DNA of 60,000 nt, taken from contig NMRA01000110.1 of NCBI GenBank assembly GCA_002633005.1, positions 64,001 to 124,000 on the forward strand. Reading direction: 5' to 3'. A program made the position numbers and the translations under genes. Below, in pieces: positions 1-11,384 of the stretch. The DNA is from Phoronis australis. Taxonomy: Eukaryota > Phoronida > Phoronidae. Numbering within the stretch: the stretch's first letter is position 1; every line of letters starts with the position of its first letter. The notes below the pieces were generated by a model that saw only the letters and a program-made list of their open reading frames with translations, did no database searches and was not told the origin of the DNA.

Positions 1-105
1 TCGCCGGAATTAATTATACACGTGGTTGACCACAATGCCCGCTACGCTATACAGCCCAGAATTTGTAGTTTCCTTACACTACGGATACTGCGTTGTCTTA
101 ATGTG

Positions 106-2189
106 TCAGTCTCTGAGAACATTGTCTTCATATGACAGTTTTGGGTACACATAAAGGCTCCCGTCTGCATGTATGGCTCGTGGGAAACGTGGGTGAACAT
201 TGTCCACGACGTTTTGAATGTCGCTGTTCAGTTGAACATTTGTTACAATTTGGTGTGTTGATGCTCTTTGCGACATTAATGCATCGTGTCTGTGATGAAG
301 TACTTCCCCACTACTGTCATCCGTGAGGGGGCGTAGACTTGGAGAGTTGCGTCTGGTGCTTTCCATTCTAGCCATTTCATCAGGGTTGACAGCTTGTGCT
401 GGCAGCTTAGCTTGAGCATTTCTGTTGTTTCCATTCAGTGCCTGGTTGTCACGCGGGAGTGGCTGAAGGTAGGAACTATCTGTATGTGACATTGGAAAAC
501 TTGAATGTGTTAACGCTTTGCGCAAGATGCCATCTGAATGCACAGGGGATTGATGCATGTCGGCACCTCGCCTGGTCTCAAATGACGCTCTCGTCGGACT
601 CGTTAGTGACTCTCTAGTATGATTTAGTTTTTGCCCTTTGGGCATTTGTATATCATTAGTAATTTCTCCGTAGGTGAAACGGTAACTATCGTCATTGTAA
701 CTTCTTGGAGGGTAGAGGTATAAGCTCTGGGCCACGTCTTTGCCATCACGCTGGCTACTACGTGTTTCCGGCAATAGTCGAATGCCTGATCTTGACATTG
801 CCTCATCCATGGAAAACCGTTTGATTAACCCTGCTAACTGGCTACTTCCTAAATCTCGTTGCTTAGCATCGGAATTGCCATACTGGAAGTCATTCTTCTT
901 ATTGCGAGCACGAGGTTGACCTTCTGGCATCGCCCCAAACAACCGATTTCGTTCTTGCAGCGGGAGTTCCGTTACGTCACTGCGTTGAGATGAACGTCTT
1001 GACAAGGGTTGGTGCTGCTTCGAGTGCCGACTTCTCTCAGATGTTTTCTTGTATAACAATGGTTTGCGACTCCACTCAGTTTGTCCCGGATCACCATCAT
1101 CATCATGGGTACCCAACGACGTATGTTCTGGCGTCATTTTTTTCATTTCCGATTGTGCCACTTCTATTGGCAATGATGTTCTGGTGAAGCTCGGTTGTTG
1201 CTTATCATCGGACGTCCTCCCAGATAGCACTGGTTTGTTAGTAGTCGCCATAATAGTTTTATCGATACTTTCCTTACGTTCGACTTTTGACGCGTCTACA
1301 GTTGTATTATCATTTGTTATTTTTAAGATGTTCAATATAGACGGTGTTGGCCACTTTCGCCAAACACTTTCGTCCTCTTCCACAGGCGGGGACGGCGAAG
1401 ACGAATTTGTAGATTGTCTGTGTTTTGAGGACCTGCAAGCTCGTTGTTTCAAAAACTTTTGTGAGGCGAACGCCGTCTTAACTCGCATTGGAGCGTGTGC
1501 CTGGTACTGCTTCTTAGGCAGAAGTGACCGTTTACCAGTAACTTTACATTTCCTAATTAATCGTTCTTGTTTATCATGTTTAAAAATTGTTGGCTCTTCG
1601 CATTGCTCGTCACTCGTTCTCGGTGCTGATATACAACGCGGTTTTCCAGTGAGAGTTTTGTATATTTTGGGGTAAAGGAAGTGCATGTTGTTTGTTTCCT
1701 CGTCGAATTGCTCAGCTTTGCTCGTCAACAAAAACGCGGCACCGCCGTTCATTTGACTTTCTTTCTCTGCATGGTTTTCACACGGTGAAGGGATTTTCAA
1801 CGGATCTAGACCGTCTTTTGTTCTTGGTGCATCCATGGCAAAGTCACTAACCGCGCTGTACACGGTGGCGACCTGCTTCAGTGCTTGTATCCCCGGGATA
1901 ACAGCGTTGACTTCTGACTCAGTAGCGCATGGGGCTTCTTCAAGTTTTTTTATAGCAGACGGACTGGCTACCAGCGGCCCTCCTCTCATGAAGCGCATTA
2001 AACGCTTCAGATAGATGTCGAATTCCCATTTAGAATAGTCACTGTACTCTTTGGTTTCCTGTAGGTAATCCCGGCGCTTCAAATAACCGTAAACGATGAA
2101 GACTGAAGTTAACACAGCCAGAACAGCCCACATTATAACTAGGAATACCTCGTCCCTGTTCACCACGTGTTTGTTCAAAAAGACATTCG
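106..2189 (-). CDS. Last exon of TSP1 receptor-like gene: membrane segment and long cytoplasmic tail
   Basis: This open exon runs from a 3' splice acceptor (TTTCAG before 2189) to a stop at 106-108. After about 14 extracellular residues comes one strongly hydrophobic stretch of about 22 residues (FLVIMWAVLAVLTSVFIVYG), then KRR, which fits a type I protein with a cytoplasmic C-terminus. The remaining 650 or so residues are hydrophilic and rich in Ser, Arg and Gln, with no enzyme domain I recognise. Tyrosine motifs of related form recur (FLYPKIY, LYLYPPRSY, LYVYPKLSY). The acceptor is phase 1, matching the phase-1 donors of the two TSP1 exons upstream on this strand. An ATG is not needed, since the reading frame enters from the previous exon. 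I infer a single-pass adhesion or signalling receptor; the exact family is not identified. No polyadenylation signal is visible in the 105 bases downstream. Confidence 0.8.
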
Positions 2190-3238
2190 CTGAAATTACC
2201 AAAAATTAAAACATTTCGCGGCTTGTACTGTAAAGCATGACCACTCAGTTTAATATTTCCGTAAGACGTTAATGTGCTGAGATGTTTTTGAAACAGATTC
2301 AGTGAAATGCAGTTGCATTACTAAATAGACCGGGTTACAATGTGTGCCGAGTTTGTCAAAAAGTGTCGCGAACATATTTTCGTTCAGGGCGACAATATTT
2401 CTCGCGTTCACGGCTCATATTGTAGCACCGTGCACTTAATGTCGACTCTATCTGGCGACAATATACCCTGTATGTGCAGCGCAACAATATATTGCGTCAT
2501 ATTGTGATGCCAAATATTGTCACACCTTCAAAACGTTCATCTTCAGCGAGATTGCATGGCTGTGTACATCTAAGCCTACGCGATACTGGGTATAAGGCTC
2601 GCAGAAGGTATAGGAAAATACAAATTTCGGTGAAGGACTCTTGCGGTAGATGAGGTGGATATTTCAGGGAGTCTGAATGAATATCCAAAGTTCGATTATT
2701 TAGGCTGCCGAAAATTGGTGGAAGAATAACATGTCTTTAGTATCACGAATGTTAATGTTTGCAAAACCAACGCTAACGTGAACGAGACTCGCTACCATCA
2801 CAAACCATCCAGTGCTGAATCTTTCCGTCGTTCAACTTACTGCAATCTCGTTTCTTACAAATTTCTGGGCCTCTCTCAGACTCATTCCAAAGTACTCTTG
2901 TAAGCAGACTTTCTACCTTTCAGCTCCTTAAGAGTGCGACACTATGTATCGGTGTTCATTATTGTCACACCCCACAAATATTGTTGACCGGTCGATAATA
3001 TGTGTCGGGTGCGACAATACACGCCCTAACAACGTCTAGTTATTTGTAGATTCAATGTCCACGCGTTTGCGTAACCTTAGGTGGTAAACCCACTGAATAC
3101 AAAACACATCAAAACATTTTTTGGATTTGCCTCATGAGGGCATTGTTGTGTGCTGGTGTACATAAATTGCGTCATTCTACCACTGCGGTATCGTGAGGTT
3201 ATAAAGTGTGATAAACCATATGACTTGTAGGTACTTAC
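2190..3238 (-). other. Intron between TSP1 exon and membrane exon
   Basis: No coding sequence is visible here. The stretch carries a recurring GCGACAATAT-like motif in both orientations (2389-2400, 2455-2465, 2512-2524, 2958-2971, 3011-3021), probably the remains of a small repeat. The donor at its upstream end and the acceptor at its downstream end are both good matches to consensus. Confidence 0.6.
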
Positions 3239-3499
3239 TCGCGGAACCTGTTAACAACTTACTGTATGAATTTTCAATGACTTTACAATCAATTCCGGTC
3301 AGACATATCCTAACTGCGTGTTTCTTGTTATTGCACATAAGCCCGTCCTCCGGCGTGGGTGGATTGGAGCAGTCTCTGGTGAACTGTCGTTGACCTTCAC
3401 CGCACGTGACACTGCAGTGCCCAACCGGCTGCCACGGCGCCCAGGCAGGGCCTGGGGTTGGTTTGGTTGGCTTTTTGGTGAACAGTTTGTCTATCACGT
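3239..3499 (-). CDS. Internal exon encoding a thrombospondin type-1 repeat
   Basis: The exon encodes a Lys/Pro-rich lead (KLFTKKPTKPTPGP) and then a TSP1 module: W-x-x-W as WAPW, CSVTCGEGQ, and cysteines continuing to about ICLTGIDC, six in all. TSP1 modules are extracellular, disulfide-bonded and bind matrix or partner receptors. The acceptor (CTTAG before 3499) follows a long pyrimidine tract. Two strong GTAAGT donors lie 24 bases apart, after 3239 and after 3263. Both are phase 1, so either choice keeps the frame and differs by eight residues. Exon length is 261 or 237 bases, a multiple of three either way, as usual for shuffled 1-1 modules. Confidence 0.85.
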
Positions 3500-3876
3500 C
3501 TAAGAAATTTAGAGCAGAATGTAAGAAAGTCCTAATTGAACTCTCTGCAGACAGTGGTCTTGTCAGTTCCACCGCCTAACCAGTAGCTGTTTAAATACAT
3601 ATTTCGTCCACAATTTAAAAAGATAATGAGATAAGAAAACCCTACGACAGTATTGGGCATAATATTTACAGCTAACATGAACAAATTTGGAAAAGTTGGT
3701 TCTTGGAAAAACGGTTATTGTCTGCAACTGCTATGGGAAATTAAGCCTTGTTTCATTGTTTGGAAAAACTGCCTGTAGTATAGTACTCGTGAGATTTTTG
3801 CAACGAATGGCTAGGGCCTAGGTATAATTGGTGTTCTAAAAGGATATGTCTACTTATTGTTCTCACAGAGACTTAC
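3500..3876 (-). other. Intron between the two TSP1 exons
   Basis: Short AT-rich intron of about 380 bases with nothing recognisable inside. It begins (minus strand) with GTAAGT at 3876-3871 and ends with the pyrimidine-rich acceptor before 3499. Confidence 0.6.
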
Positions 3877-4089
3877 TCTCAGTGGGACAGAGAGGCTGTT
3901 CGTTGCAATACTTCACACTGATGTTGTCCCCCTTGCACAAAGTGTAGTCGCGACGGTTCTTATCGCCAGCGTCCCCTCCCGGCTGACAGTAGCGATAGCG
4001 CTTCCTGAAACCCTTGTTGCCACATGTGACCGAGCACGCACCGAACTCGCCGAATGACGTCCACTGATAGTCCTGATTCTGTGATGCAA
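3877..4089 (-). CDS. Internal exon encoding a thrombospondin type-1 repeat (upstream module)
   Basis: The exon encodes a second TSP1 module: a Trp in YQWTSFGEFG, CSVTCGNKG, an Arg-rich strand (FRKRYRYC) and the remaining cysteines TLC, KYC and PLC. Its donor is GTAAGT (3876-3871), phase 1. I chose the acceptor CATAG before 4089 because it gives a symmetric 1-1 exon of 213 bases; a second acceptor (CACAG before 4078) would be phase 0. Together with the 3239-3499 and 106-2189 exons it gives the order TSP1-TSP1-membrane-tail. The signal peptide and any earlier modules must lie further upstream and were not found with confidence. Confidence 0.8.
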
Positions 4090-4800
4090 CTATGGTTGAA
4101 TAGAAATTGCCGATGAACAAATCATACATGCATGCATGGTGTATCGTCATTTCAATAACTTTGTTTTTTATTCAGTGTTCTTTCATACGTACGACAGCCT
4201 TTTAGAGTTGAACAAAAATAAATTCGAGAGATACAATGACTATATTTCTCGTAATAACGACTTAGTCATGCAATTTAGGCTTTTCATTCTGGTAATTGAC
4301 TTATCGCCAGGAGTTTGAGTGACGACTTAACTGATCAGAACGCAGCATTCTTAATACACCTTCAGTTCCAAGCCGCCATTTTACATATGTACCTGACTGA
4401 CAATTAACAGCACGTTGCAGAGTATAACTTATTGTTTGTTTGTCGACATTTTGCAAGGGGGGAGATTGAGATTGGTCAATTACGACCTTTTCTGGTACAA
4501 TTGTGACCTTTCGTACCAACACTATGCACGAACGAGACATGTTAGCTAGGGTCAAAGTTGCGAGGATCAACTTCTGTACTTCGTTTTTTCAGGCTATTTT
4601 GACGTGTACATGTATACAAATCCGATCTGGTGGAAATTGCACTTTTCAAGCGAACGGTAATTTACATGGGTAACGACAGGTTTATTTGAAGTACGTTTAC
4701 CGGTTTTCCGTTACTGGCTTAGAGGACGTCAGGCTCATTTTAAGGGTTCGTGATCCCATTGCAGTTGACCTAATGTACTTTTCTCAAGGAAGGGCACATC
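4090..4800. other. No gene recognised
   Basis: AT-rich sequence with short chance frames only. It may be intron of the minus-strand TSP1 gene. Its right part grades into the mariner relic. Confidence 0.4.
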
Positions 4801-5130
4801 ATAGAAAACACATCTCTCGAGATTCTAACCGTTGTGTGTTGCACCCCAGCTATTCTACAGACCTGGCCCCGTCTGATTTTTTCCACATTTGTAGGCCTAC
4901 CTGCGTGGACGCCACTATGTGAGCGATAATGACGTCATGAGTGCCGTGTAGGAGTATTTTGAGGGCTCGACAAAAGTTTCTTTTACGAGAGCATTGCAAA
5001 ACTGGAGCACAGATGGAAGAAATGCATTGATGTATGGGGAGATTATATTGAAATATAAAAAGCAAAATTAGTTGTTATCGCGTTGTTTAATGGTTGAGGC
5101 CGAGAACTCATTGAACGACCCTCGTATGCT
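4800..5130 (+). pseudogene. Mariner/Tc1-type transposase relic
   Basis: The frame near 4845-4885 reads LHPSYSTDLAPSDFF, the well-known mariner signature around the third catalytic residue (PHPPYSPDLAPSD in active elements). About 130 bases on, in another frame, it reads SIAKLEHRWKKCIDVWGDY and then stops, which is the typical mariner C-terminus. At least one frameshift lies between. The sequence GAACGACCCTCGTA just downstream resembles the end of an inverted repeat. I did not find the N-terminal part or the other terminal repeat, so this is an inactive 5'-truncated or heavily decayed copy. Confidence 0.75.
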
Positions 5131-6800
5131 GTTGACATGGAATGATGGCCGACCCGACCAAAATCAAGTCAAAAATTGAAACATAAATTGTGATAACTTT
5201 TGAATGCACCACGCGATTTTGATAACCTTTCATTTTTGTATTTCAGACATCAACACCTTCCATGTGATGTAGGTTTTTGTCTTCAAACGAAAAAAAAAAT
5301 TTCGGTTTAACCGCTTCGTACAGCTTCGAACCCTTAATTCAAAAGAACTTTTTTTTAAATAAAAGCTAAATTACCCTGATATAGTGCATAAATTGCAACA
5401 TTTTCTTAAAATCAAATGAATTGTTCATGTCAGCCTAAAAGGTGTCTCTAAGGTTGCCAACAGTTCTGTGTATTGGCACCAGGCAATTATTAATTACTTG
5501 TGCCTGCGTAATCTTTGACCAAAGGTCAGTTATGAACGCTCAGTGCCGAGTGATATGGTAATAGGGATATGTCAAACGGCATCATGGTGCCTAAAATGTT
5601 GATTCCCATTAATTATTTTTCTTGAAACCATTTTAAATGTAACGAAGATACAAAAACATTGGTTTAAAAGTGGATCATTTTTAGAGCAAAATGAAAAAAA
5701 CCATTCAAGAGATTTTTAAATTTGTTCACATATCCAAGATCTATCCAAAAACATATTATTTCAATGTCCACAGCCCGCAAAAAGGCTTGTAGAAGCACTT
5801 GAGTGACGCCCACTTTCAACACTACAAAAAGTGCTTACGGATTTACTTCCCCTGTCAAGTGATGAATGCAGCGGTTGTCCTCATGTCCCACTTCCTAATC
5901 CTATTATGTGTTTTCTCTCATTGGTAGACATCTACCTGTTGTTTTATATTGGAAATTTGCTGTTTTCAGTATGCAAAAACATGTCATTTTCTTCATAAAC
6001 CTTTGAAGGCCTGTAGGTAAAAAAGAAAGAGGTCAGAGCCACACCGTGATCACTAATACAAAGTTTAAGCTGAATCTGGAAGATGACCTTTAGAGTGATT
6101 TTTGATTTCTTTTGATTTTCTCGTGGAATGGCTCTTAATGCGGAAAACGGCTGAGTGTGTGTGACTGAGCTGGGAACAGAAATACAGTTTACAACAGCAC
6201 CACGGTAAAGATTATTATTAGAACGATTTTATGAGAGTTAAAGGACTAATTCGATTTTTGTTTTTAGTCAAATGAAAAGGGCTTTTACAAAGTTTCACGA
6301 GGCGTCCGGGTTCTTTTTAAGTAAAAAGTGATACTGTATATAGCAGTCGCTATCTGGTGGCGAACTCTAGACCAGCTGTAAGCCAATTCATCTGAACGCC
6401 GAGATCTATTCTTAACTCTCACAGGAAGCGATGCTATACAAATTACCTTCATCCCTGGTCATTGATCTTGACCAATCACGTTGCGTGTAATCGGAAAGTT
6501 TAATTGAGGCGTACTAAACGACTTTCGGAGTTCAGGGTTCGGGGTCTGATCGTTGTAGTAGAAATACATGTAGAGACTCGAAATTATTTTTGACATCAAT
6601 TCCGAACTTAGTCTACACAATCCTTTGCATCACTTGTAATTTACTCAAGTAGCGAGTGAGAGATGAACAGAAATTGTCAACAGCAGTTTCGAGTTCAATT
6701 TCGAGTAAAACGATTGGACCCCGGACCCTGGTCCGAGTTAAAAGTGTGGTTGTCTCGACTCCTAGTAAATACAAGTTTCACCATGTGTGTAGAAATATTT
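5131..6800. other. No gene recognised
   Basis: AT-rich non-coding sequence with no domain, tandem array or hairpin that I can support. It contains short A and T runs such as the one near 5289. Confidence 0.4.
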
Positions 6801-6807
6801 TTCTTAC

Positions 6808-6852
6808 CAAACATAGCAACAGTCAACACAAGAACCGGAAGTACGGGGGGAC
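6808..6852 (-). CDS. Possible 45-nt exon, degenerate collagen-like
   Basis: The stretch is bounded by TTTTTCCAG and GTAAGAA on the minus strand, both good splice sites, and is exactly 45 bases with phase-1 borders. It would encode PPVLPVLVLTVAMF between split glycine codons. Every third codon is GGT, GTA, GTT, TTG, GCT, GGT; apart from TTG each is at most one base from a Gly codon, as if a collagen Gly-X-Y exon had decayed. The phase agrees with the TSP1 exons downstream. It may instead be chance, since 45 bases is very short. Confidence 0.25.
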
Positions 6853-6889
6853 CTGGAAAAATTAAATAAAAATTTAGCAAAGTACTACA

Positions 6890-7890
6890 GAATTTCGAGG
6901 AAGAGTCTCCCGGAACATATTATTTGCTATATTTCACTCAGCCTCGCTTCAGTGGATTGGGAGAGTGGAGGATTCGGGCTACGGGCTTCTGTTACTTACA
7001 AATAATCAACCCATCGGTTGCTACGTGGCTTTTTCAATCTACCAAGTTTGTGACCTGTGAGTAAGTCTAACTATTTCACTGTGTGTGTCCGCCTAAGATA
7101 CATTGTTAAAGTGCCCGAGGGATTAAAGAAACGTTTGGCAAGTTGTTCTAATTCACGAGGGTACCTTAAACAGTATTTGCGAGTATTTTATCCCGTGCAA
7201 AATGTTACTGTCAATCAGGAGCGGTTAAAAAGGGAGAGGTTTTGAAGCATGCTGAAACATTATTGTACAAGTAACATAATTCAAAGCCAGCTTGTCAACT
7301 AAAACCCATCCACAGAAAACAGAGTACAGATAAATTTCGGGAAAAAGAAGCTAGTGAACTCAAGAAATCGACAACCATTGGTGATCATGAAACGAAATAA
7401 CCAATCCTACCTTTCATTAGACCATTGCGAATGAAATGTTTCATTATCATAAATTCCAACTTCTTACTCGTCTCTTTGATTCTTTTTACCACAAATACAT
7501 ATACAGTGGTTGGTCGGCTAACAACAGCAGTGTTTAGAAATAAAAACATTGTTTCGCCAGTTGCATTTCTTGTGAATGTACTTATAACTTTTAACAATTA
7601 TCAAAGCATGTGCATAGCGCGCATAGCAACGTGACATCAATCTAAAAACAAGTACATGGAACGCGAACGCACAGTCGCGGGGATATTTTACTTTGCCAGA
7701 CAATCGCCACTTTTGAAAGTCAATAAGTTCATTCCTAAAATACGTATTTGGCTGTGTCAAAATTTTATCAATATCATTAACGCCGTATTACCTTGTCTTG
7801 AACATACGACAGGTGTGAAATTAGCCTTGATACATAACTTCAATATGAGGGTTGGCGTAGCCGTTTTGTGTGGAAAATCAAAAACAAAAG
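6890..7890. other. No gene recognised
   Basis: Only short overlapping chance frames on both strands. No repeat shared with the rest of the window was noticed. Confidence 0.4.
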
Positions 7891-7891
7891 A

Positions 7892-8860
7892 ATGAAAGCG
7901 CTCGGAGGAGCGACAATTGGCGAAATTAACTGAAAAGACGACGATGGAGATGATGATGATTGTGGCAATGATGAACACAATGATAACATTCATATGACGA
8001 ACGTAGATGTTAGAAACCAGAAAGAACAAGACTTTAGCCTAACAGTGCAACAAAATCGGTCAACAAAAGAACAGCGTTTTCAGAAAATCTCGACTAATTC
8101 AAAAAGTAGACGTCGTAGCGCAAAATGAAAAATATCTTCTGAAAGCGCGCTCAAAGCTCTATCTAACGCGATAGTTTCACAAAACTCCGTAAAATTTTCG
8201 AAAAAATTGAAATTTGGCGTTTTTTTGAAATTCAAATGCGAATAACTCAAAAACGTTAAGTCTGAGAAAAATCATTTGAAAGAGTTTACCTCAGAGAATC
8301 AACATGCAAAAATTCACGTCATTTTCTTTTCACGTTTAAAATGGCACCCCAACACGACTGAAAATGGGTCAAAACGCGCCAGATCCGCCGTCTTGAAAGC
8401 AACTTCAGATTACTCATAACTGGATAATAGCTTGTCATAGGACTCCAATACTTGAACAATTTCGAAGCAATCGGTTTTATTATGCGCCCTCTACAGGAGA
8501 AAACGTTTTTACCCTTGAATCGAGATGCGCATGCGCCATGGCCAATATTTCCGCCATCTTTAAACCGGAAGTTCACGATTTTTCAGCATATATATAGTAT
8601 TTGTTTAGTTCTATGTTTTACCTATTTTCAATCGTGTGCTTTCATAATTGCAGTTTCCATGAGCATTTGAATCTGAAATTGGAAAAATTGGCCACCACTT
8701 CCCCCATCTTGAAACCCATCATGACCAAAAACAATAGGCTCCCAGTCCTTTCGGAGGTACAAGGGAACGAGGGAACCTATCAAAAATGCGACAAGTAGAG
8801 TGCGAAAAAACAAAAAAAGGAAAAACTTGACGTCAGAGCAACATACTTGGCGAAATTTAT
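7892..8860 (+). repeat. Interspersed repeat R, copy 1
   Basis: This block starts GCGCTCGGAGGAGCGAC and aligns along its length with 25533-25640 plus 26160-26905 and with 26900-27650, clearly diverged. Shared landmarks in order are CATATGACGAAC, GAACAGCG, TCTATCTAA, ATGCAAAAATTCACGTCA, GCGCATGCGC, CCGCCATCTT, CCGGAAGT and ATGACCAAAAACAATAGGCT. No protein is encoded. Near the middle it carries NRF1-like (8527-8536), YY1-like (8551-8560) and ETS-like (8565-8572) sites in tight order. Confidence 0.8.
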
Positions 8861-9570
8861 TTTGTCAAGAAATAGTAAAAAAAAAACGCCGCTGTTGGAA
8901 GGCTGACCTCTACTCATAAGTGTTGAGATATCCAGCAATCTGGTTCGGACAGGGACACTAAAGGAACGCAGTACAGAAAACTGCGTTATTCTGATAAAAC
9001 TCGTAAGATTCTATTTATTTATTAGTTTTATATTCCAACACTGCACGGGTACATGTTCATGTAGTGGTGACATTTTGCTAAAAATTCTCGTATGCAGAGA
9101 GTTATTTAATTGTGCAAAATAAAAAAGAATTATCAAAATCGGATCGTGTTTGAGAAATTTACGCACTTGTGTCTCTGAATTTCTTGCCTTTTTAGCGTTA
9201 CCAGTAGCCATTTTAAAAACCCAAATTTCAAGTGTCAACAATAGAAAAAATCACTTTATTAAATAAGCAATTGTTCTGATACGATTAGAAGTAGCTCGAG
9301 TCACTTTTAGAATCACTTAGATGAAGTTGTGCTTCATCATCAAGAAATGGTAGGGTTCACCCTAAGACACGAACTTGAAACAAAATTTGAAATTCATGTG
9401 TTTTTAACCCTTATCTACAGTAGAGAAGGTTAAAAAGTAAAGTTCACACACCGTAACAAAAAGAACTGCATCATATGTTAGCTTAGGCAAAACAACAAAT
9501 TGTTCAATATCTAAACAGATATTAACTGGGGTCTGTTATGTCGAAAAAGGCCAAAAGGCAAAAAAGTGTA
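8861..9570. other. No gene recognised
   Basis: AT-rich sequence with nothing I can assign. Confidence 0.4.
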
Positions 9571-9574
9571 GTAT

Positions 9575-9705
9575 ACTGTACATGTACATGTACACGTACA
9601 TGTACATATACGTGTACATGTACACTTATATACGTGTACATATATGTGTACATGTACGTGTACCTGTACGTGCACATATACGTGTACATGTATACGTACC
9701 CTCTT
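9575..9705. repeat. TACATG/TACGTG microsatellite
   Basis: About 130 bases of alternating purine-pyrimidine hexamers of the form TACATG, TACGTG and TATACG. The unit is its own near-complement, so either strand can fold back. Reading frames across it encode Tyr/Thr/Val/Cys repeats on both strands and are artefacts. Confidence 0.95.
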
Positions 9706-11160
9706 GACAAATTCCGTTACACAAACGGTGGTTTGAAATGAAATTAATGCATTTAAAGAAGAGCTTGATGCTTATTATCAACAAAAAAATGTCCACATAG
9801 CATAACCACCGAGCACTGCGTGTAAAATGAAAGTTCTGCGTTCCTAAACCCGAACATTTTGCAAAGTCTTGCTTACACCGATGATCTTTCTCAAATGTCC
9901 AAAGTCGTTTAAAATGTTGTGGTCTACAACGCCTCACCACCTAACAAGCGCATGGCTTTTACGGCTGGACTGGGAACTTGGCCGGCAACCGCAGGCACAC
10001 GGAAGCTCAGAGACACTTACAGTTTTATCGGTAAGCAGCAATTAGGAGACAAGACGATTATTCAGTTGACAAATTGAATGTATACATAACAGCTTTGTAC
10101 AGCAGTTTGATGTTTTTAAACTAAATGGCGTCGCTTGCACTTTTCGCAAACAGCCAGCGCTTTTCAAAAGACTTTAGAATGCGCTACCTTCACACTTTTA
10201 AGACACACCTTCACACATTAAAAATAAATACATAGCTGACTTATTAACCATCCTCTGTTCTGTTCATGTTTCCTTTACAAGAATTCGCAATCCAAAATTA
10301 AAGAAATAAGTCTTAAAAATGACCCTTTCAAACAACGAATCGTTTGTCTGCTTCCGTTTCCGCCAGAAGAAGCCTACGATAACAACTCTCGTTTCTAAAT
10401 AACGTACATGTAAAACAAAGTGAATATGTAAATTCTTGACGTTTTCCACAAATCACGACATGACTTTACGGCAGAAGTACCGCTGATAAAATGGCGTAGG
10501 GAATAAGACTTTTTTGTTTAGAACATGACCTTTTCTGTGTTCGTTTACACTTTGTGGTATATTTTGGATCATTTAGGCCTTGCAACTACCATAGTTTTAG
10601 CGTTAAAACGTTTCGGAACTGAATTAATGTTCCATGGGTAACTAGTTCTCGAGCGTTTCTATGCATAATAAACCGAGTCAGTCAATGGGCATAATAGGGG
10701 AGATAAGTCTCACATATTTTCAGCGTCTCGGCGTAGTTTAAGGTACAGTTTCACTTATCAGCACCTTTTCATTTTTCTGCATTCACTAAACTTGCAGGCA
10801 TGCTTGCAAAGTAAGGCTTTAATGGCAGTTTACAAAACAATGAATTAACTCCAAGCAATTGAATTGTGTCAAGGACATGGCTTACGGGAGCCTAGGAGGC
10901 CAAATCTGCCGTTTTAAGATATATGTTTTCGTGATACAGTTCCGTGAATGTTGTGAATAGCTTTCGTCCTACAAGAACGACAGGGCAGGAGCGATACAAC
11001 CAGAGCAGGGTTATCTATGACACTAGATAGGCAACAGACACCCCGCGCAAATGATGAAGGACCCCGTCTTCACAAGGGTATAAAAAGTGTGGCCAACCCG
11101 GAGGCGCATAAGAGGAACTTCATGAAGCTAAGAAACCTGCAAAGGACTAGAGACCGCGCG
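9706..11160. other. No gene recognised
   Basis: Non-coding. A TATAAAAAG sequence at about 11080 followed by a G/A-rich stretch looks like a core promoter, but no transcript start or frame follows it. Confidence 0.35.
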
Positions 11161-11384
11161 AATTAGGACGGGCCTATCTCGTCCACATACATATATGGGT
11201 CTCCCAAAAGTCGTGGCGATAAGTGGTAGTGAAAACTTTGGCAACCAGGGGGAGGGGAGACAGCTCGAAAACTGTTGCAACAGGTGCGAACTGTAATGAC
11301 TAACTTGTTATAGGTTGGGGCCCCGAGAAACCTTAATGCGACATTGGATACAGCACCATAACTGACGCGGTGGCCCATCTTCGG

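Noticed and set aside
1049-1675. 208-codon plus-strand frame
   Set aside because: It is antisense to the well-supported membrane/tail exon and has no motif.
9522-9940. Tyr/Thr/Val/Cys-repeat proteins
   Set aside because: They are translations of the TACATG microsatellite.
11075-11095. TATA-box promoter
   Set aside because: TATAAAAAG alone, with no gene following, is not enough.
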